From Caulobacter sp. SLTY (lineage in GTDB: Bacteria > Pseudomonadota > Alphaproteobacteria > Caulobacterales > Caulobacteraceae): 36,869 nucleotides of DNA. Location of the stretch: assembly GCF_009905535.1 (NCBI RefSeq), contig NZ_JAAALA010000037.1, positions 1 to 36,869 of the forward strand, given 5' to 3'. Positions 33,859-36,869 of this stretch are shown in pieces. Position numbers and translations under genes: made by a program. The notes under the pieces were generated by a model. It made no database searches. It was not told the DNA's origin and saw only the letters and a program-made list of their open reading frames with translations. Numbering within the stretch: position 1 is the stretch's first letter; each line of letters opens with the position of its first letter.

Positions 33859-34464
33859 ATGAAGACGCCCGCCTGCCTGTTGTTCTCCGCGGCGCTGCTA
33901 AGCGCCTGCGCCACCACCCCGCCGCCGGACCCGAACCGTGTGCGGACCACCGATCAGGTGAACCGGGGCAGCCTGGTTGGCGCCGCGTCCTCGCCGCTGC
34001 GCGACATCAACCTGCTGCGAACCAAGATCCCGCAGGTGCTGCTCGACGCCCTGGCCGACCCCTACGCCAAGCCCAATCCGATGACCTGCGCAGAGATCCG
34101 CGCCCTGGTCGCGCCTCTGGACGAGGCCCTCGGTCCCGACATGGACCAGCCCAAGCCGACCAAGGCCGACCAGGGCCTGATCGCCGACAGCCGCGAATTC
34201 GTGGGCGACGAGGCCATGCGCATGGCGGTTGGCGCGGCCCAGGACATCATCCCCTACCGCGGCTGGGTGCGGAAGCTGACCGGGGCCGAGCGGCACGACA
34301 AGCTGGTCCGCTCGGCGATCACCGCCGGCGGCATACGGCGCGGCTATCTGAAGGGCATCGGCCTGGCCAAGGGCTGCAAGCCCCCTGCCGCCCCGACCCC
34401 CTACGTCGGACCGCCGATCAAGCTGCGCGACCCCTCCACGCCGAAGTATCCGGTCAGGAAGTAG
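33859..34464 (+). CDS. Lipoprotein of unknown function
   Basis: 201 residues with lipoprotein signal [17 protein letters not shown]. The mature part is helical, with [42 protein letters not shown], and a long helix about [30 protein letters not shown]. It ends Pro-rich. It may be an envelope anchor; I do not recognise a family. Its 3' end overlaps the convergent tgt gene by 11 bases. Confidence 0.75.
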   Translation: MKTPACLLFSAALLSACATTPPPDPNRVRTTDQVNRGSLVGAASSPLRDINLLRTKIPQVLLDALADPYAKPNPMTCAEIRALVAPLDEALGPDMDQPKPTKADQGLIADSREFVGDEAMRMAVGAAQDIIPYRGWVRKLTGAERHDKLVRSAITAGGIRRGYLKGIGLAKGCKPPAAPTPYVGPPIKLRDPSTPKYPVRK

Positions 34465-35572
34465 GCTTACTCTGGCGCGCCGCGAAGTCGCGGCGGAAGG
34501 CGTCCATCCGCCCTTCGGCGATCGCGGCCCGCAATGCGGCCGTCAGCGCCTGGAAAAAGGCGATGTTGTGCCAGCTGAGCAGGACCTGGCCGAGGATTTC
34601 GTCGGCCTTCACCAGATGGTGCAGATAGGCCTTGGAATAGAGGCTGCTGGCCGGGGCGGCGATGTCCGGATCGAGCGGCGTGTCGTCCTCGGCGAAGCGG
34701 GCGTTCTTCAGGTTGATCGGCCCGTCCCAGGTCCAGGCCTGGCCGTGCCGGCCCGAGCGGGTCGGCAGGACGCAGTCGAACATGTCCACCCCGCGCGCCA
34801 CCGCCTCAACGATGTCGATCGGCTTGCCCACGCCCATCAGGTAGCGAGGCCGGTCGGCGGGCAGCATGGCCGGCGCATAGTCCAGCACCTCGCACATCGC
34901 CGCATGCCCCTCGCCCACCGCCAGGCCGCCGATGGCGTAGCCATCGAAGCCGGTCTCGATCAGCCGTTCGGAACTCTCGCGGCGCAGGTGCTCGAAGGTG
35001 CTGCCCTGCTGGATGCCGAACAACACCTGGCTGTCCCGCGTCCCGAACGCCGCCTTGCTGCGTTGGCCCCAGCGGGCCGACAGGCGCATGGCCTCCGCAG
35101 CGCGATCTTCCTCGGCCGGCCAACTGACGCACTCGTCCAGCTGCATGACGATGTCGGAGCCCAGCAGGTCGGCCTGGATCTCGATGGAGCGCTCGGGTGT
35201 CAGGACGTGCTTGGAGCCATCGATGTGGCTGGCAAAGGTGACCGCCTCCTCCTTCACCTTGGCGATGTTCGACAGGCTCATCACCTGGAAGCCGCCGCTG
35301 TCGGTCAGGATCGGCTTGTCCCAGCGCATGAACTTATGGAGGCCGCCCAGCCGCTTCACCCGCTCGGCCGTCGGGCGCAGCATCAGGTGGTAGGTGTTGC
35401 CCAGGATGATGTCGGCCCCCGTCTCCTTCACCTGGTCGACGGTCAGCGCCTTGACGGTGGCCGCCGTGCCGACCGGCATGAAGGCGGGGGTGCGGATGTC
35501 GCCGCGCGGGGTCTTCAGCACCCCGGTGCGGGCCGCACCGTCGGTGGCGGCGATCTCGAAGGGAAAGGTCAT
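34454..35572 (-). CDS. tgt: tRNA-guanine transglycosylase lacking the zinc cysteines
   Basis: 372 residues: exchanges G34 of GUN anticodons for preQ1. Catalytic Asp pair is intact: D91 in [12 protein letters not shown] and D266 in [24 protein letters not shown] (216-222) is normal. The structural zinc site, normally CxCxxC...H (Cys302/304/307, His333 of E. coli), is here I304, A306, S309 and H335: [16 protein letters not shown]. So three ligands are missing and one kept. It overlaps queA by 1 base (TGATG). Confidence 0.95.
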   Translation of the reverse strand: MTFPFEIAATDGAARTGVLKTPRGDIRTPAFMPVGTAATVKALTVDQVKETGADIILGNTYHLMLRPTAERVKRLGGLHKFMRWDKPILTDSGGFQVMSLSNIAKVKEEAVTFASHIDGSKHVLTPERSIEIQADLLGSDIVMQLDECVSWPAEEDRAAEAMRLSARWGQRSKAAFGTRDSQVLFGIQQGSTFEHLRRESSERLIETGFDGYAIGGLAVGEGHAAMCEVLDYAPAMLPADRPRYLMGVGKPIDIVEAVARGVDMFDCVLPTRSGRHGQAWTWDGPINLKNARFAEDDTPLDPDIAAPASSLYSKAYLHHLVKADEILGQVLLSWHNIAFFQALTAALRAAIAEGRMDAFRRDFAARQSKPTS

Positions 35573-36648
35573 CAGGCGGCGCGCATTAGCAGGGATGAGT
35601 CGCCGTAGGAATAGAACCGGTAGCCCGTGGCGATGGCGTGGGCGTAGGCGGCCTTCATCGTCTCGAAGCCCGCGAAGGCGCTGACCAGCATGAACAGGGT
35701 CGAGCGCGGCAGGTGGAAGTTGGTCATCAGGGCGTCGGCGGCGCGGAAGCGATAGCCGGGGGTGATGAAGATGGCGGTGTCATCGGCGAAGGGCTGGATG
35801 AACCCCGCCTCAGTCGTGGCGCTCTCCAGGAGCCGCAGGGACGTCGTTCCGACGCAGACGATGCGGCCGCCGGCGGCGCGCACCGCGTTGAGAGCGGTGG
35901 CGGTCTCGGCGCTGACCACGCCGAACTCGGCATGCATCCTGTGCTCGGCGACCACATCCGTCTTCACGGGCAGGAAGGTGCCGGCCCCGACGTGCAGGGT
36001 AACGAAGTGGTTGGAGACGCCGCGCGCGGCGATGGCCTCCAACAGCGCCGGGGTGAAATGCAGACCGGCGGTGGGGGCGGCGACCGAGCCATCCTCGCGG
36101 GCGTAGACGGTCTGGTAGTCGGTGCGGTCCTGCTCGTCCTCCGCCCGCTTGGCGGCGATGTAGGGCGGCAGGGGCATCTCGCCCACCGCCGCGACGGCCA
36201 GGTCGAGATCGACACCGTAAAGATCGAAGGCCAGGGTCAGTTCGCCCCCCTCCCCCTTCTCGGCGACGGTCGCGGTCAGCCCGCTGGCTTCACAGGCGCG
36301 ATCCTCTCGCTGGCCAAACTGGATGATGTCGCCGACCTTCAGCCGCTTGCCCGGGCGGGCGAAGGCGGTCCAGCGGTCGGGCGCCAGGCGGCGGTGCAGG
36401 ATGGCCTCGACCCGGACCTCCGTCTCCTCGCGGCGGCGAACCCCGAACAGCCGGGCCGGGATCACACGGGTATCGTTGAACACCAGCGCATCGCCGGCCC
36501 GCAGCAGGCCGGGCAGGTCGCCGACGGTGGCGTCCTCCAGCCCTTCATCCGGCCGCACCACCAGCAGCCTCGCCGCCTCGCGCGGGTTGGCCGGCCGCAG
36601 GGCGATGCGGTCTTCCGGCAGGTCGAAATCGAAGTCGCTGACGAGCAT
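35572..36648 (-). CDS. queA: S-adenosylmethionine:tRNA ribosyltransferase-isomerase
   Basis: 358 residues; converts preQ1-tRNA (made by Tgt) to epoxyqueuosine. N-terminal [26 protein letters not shown], central [16 protein letters not shown] and [15 protein letters not shown], and C-terminal [26 protein letters not shown] are diagnostic. I chose the ATG at 36648 ([11 protein letters not shown]); the frame is open 20 codons upstream. It is the first gene of a queA-tgt pair. Confidence 0.97.
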   Translation of the reverse strand: MLVSDFDFDLPEDRIALRPANPREAARLLVVRPDEGLEDATVGDLPGLLRAGDALVFNDTRVIPARLFGVRRREETEVRVEAILHRRLAPDRWTAFARPGKRLKVGDIIQFGQREDRACEASGLTATVAEKGEGGELTLAFDLYGVDLDLAVAAVGEMPLPPYIAAKRAEDEQDRTDYQTVYAREDGSVAAPTAGLHFTPALLEAIAARGVSNHFVTLHVGAGTFLPVKTDVVAEHRMHAEFGVVSAETATALNAVRAAGGRIVCVGTTSLRLLESATTEAGFIQPFADDTAIFITPGYRFRAADALMTNFHLPRSTLFMLVSAFAGFETMKAAYAHAIATGYRFYSYGDSSLLMRAA

Positions 36649-36752
36649 GGCGCGGCGGGATGCGCCCGAACCCCGCCCGGCGTCAAGCTTGGCGGTGGAC
36701 TCCGTCACATGCCGGAGGGCATGATCCCCCTTATTGGGAAGGGCTTTGAACC

Positions 36753-36869
36753 ATGAGCACCATGCGACTTTCGACCCTGGCCCTCAGCGCCGCCATCGCT
36801 GCGACCCTGCTCGCCGGCTCCGCTCATCCTTGCGGCCACAGCCGGCGAGCAGGGTCGCAGCGCGCAGCG
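36753..36869 (+). CDS. N-terminus of a secreted protein, cut by window edge and disturbed
   Basis: ATG at 36753 starts [24 protein letters not shown], a good signal peptide (a second ATG is at 36762). After it the reading turns into [14 protein letters not shown], which does not look like a mature protein and lies in the inverted repeat at 36797-36862. So only the first 24 residues are trusted. The mature protein is unknown. Divergent from queA, 104 bases away. Confidence 0.5.
   Translation, partial: MSTMRLSTLALSAAIAATLLAGSAHPCGHSRRAGSQRAA
36797..36862. repeat. Perfect 23-bp inverted repeat at the window's right end
   Basis: CGCTGCGACCCTGCTCGCCGGCT-type arm at 36797-36819 is repeated as its exact reverse complement at 36840-36862, with a 20-base spacer (36820-36839). 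It lies across a signal-peptide coding region and only 7 bases remain beyond it. This is more likely a chimeric or assembly-end artefact than a biological hairpin. Confidence 0.85.

Noticed and set aside
36797..36862. Inverted repeat as a terminator
   Set aside because: It lies within a signal-peptide coding region just after a start codon and has no T-tract.

Overview
The window is high-GC DNA of an alphaproteobacterium, almost certainly Caulobacterales (Caulobacter/Phenylobacterium type). This rests on a fliL-fliM-DUF6468-MotE-TPR operon next to flgFGAH, a perfect CtrA box (TTAA-N7-TTAA), a sigma-54 promoter before flgF, and the usual gene neighbours of that order. Genus is an inference. 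I see no CRISPR array, insertion sequence, integrase or prophage gene. No intergenic gap exceeds 300 bases.

Layout. 1-6.7 kb holds housekeeping and accessory genes: the start of a membrane-anchored protein, a dGTPase-like gene, an A-type iron-sulfur carrier, an unusual multidomain envelope protein (HEPN/DUF4145-like, proline-rich, TM, SH3b, TonB-C-like), an ArsR-SdpI-hydrolase operon, a small membrane protein and xthA, closed by a strong terminator. 6.7-18.8 kb is a flagellar island: flgB-flgC-fliE leftward, divergent from fliO-fliP across a CtrA box; fliL-fliM-DUF6468-motE-TPR leftward, divergent from flgF-flgG-flgA-flgH across a sigma-54/IHF region. These encode the C-ring, export gate, rod and L-ring parts and stator accessories. 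18.8-25.9 kb has two lipoproteins, the isoprenoid genes dxs, ispA and xseB (leftward), a histidine phosphatase, a deacetylase, a secreted protein and a GNAT acetyltransferase. 25.9-29.5 kb is a carotenoid operon crtY-crtI-crtB with two TTGA stop/start overlaps. 29.5-36.9 kb has an AmpD-like amidase, an EamA transporter, a DUF3052-like gene with an apparent frameshift, a crotonase, glucokinase, tRNA-Lys(UUU), a lipoprotein, tgt and queA (queuosine), and a cut-off secreted protein at the right end.

How the genes work together. Dxs opens the MEP pathway, IspA elongates to FPP, and CrtB/I/Y make cyclic carotenoids, but no GGPP synthase is present and the residue before the first Asp-rich motif of IspA is aromatic (FPP type). 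QueA and Tgt are sequential queuosine enzymes. The flagellar genes are split between CtrA-type (early) and sigma-54-type (late) control signals.

Most notable observations: a Tgt that has lost all three zinc cysteines while keeping both catalytic aspartates; a glucokinase with no ATG/GTG/TTG start but a well-spaced ATC; a DUF3052 gene with a likely one-base deletion; a long RNA hairpin over the ribosome site and start of a lipoprotein; and a perfect 23-bp inverted repeat at the window's right end that looks like an assembly or chimera artefact. I did not find a clear, wholly new multi-gene system.
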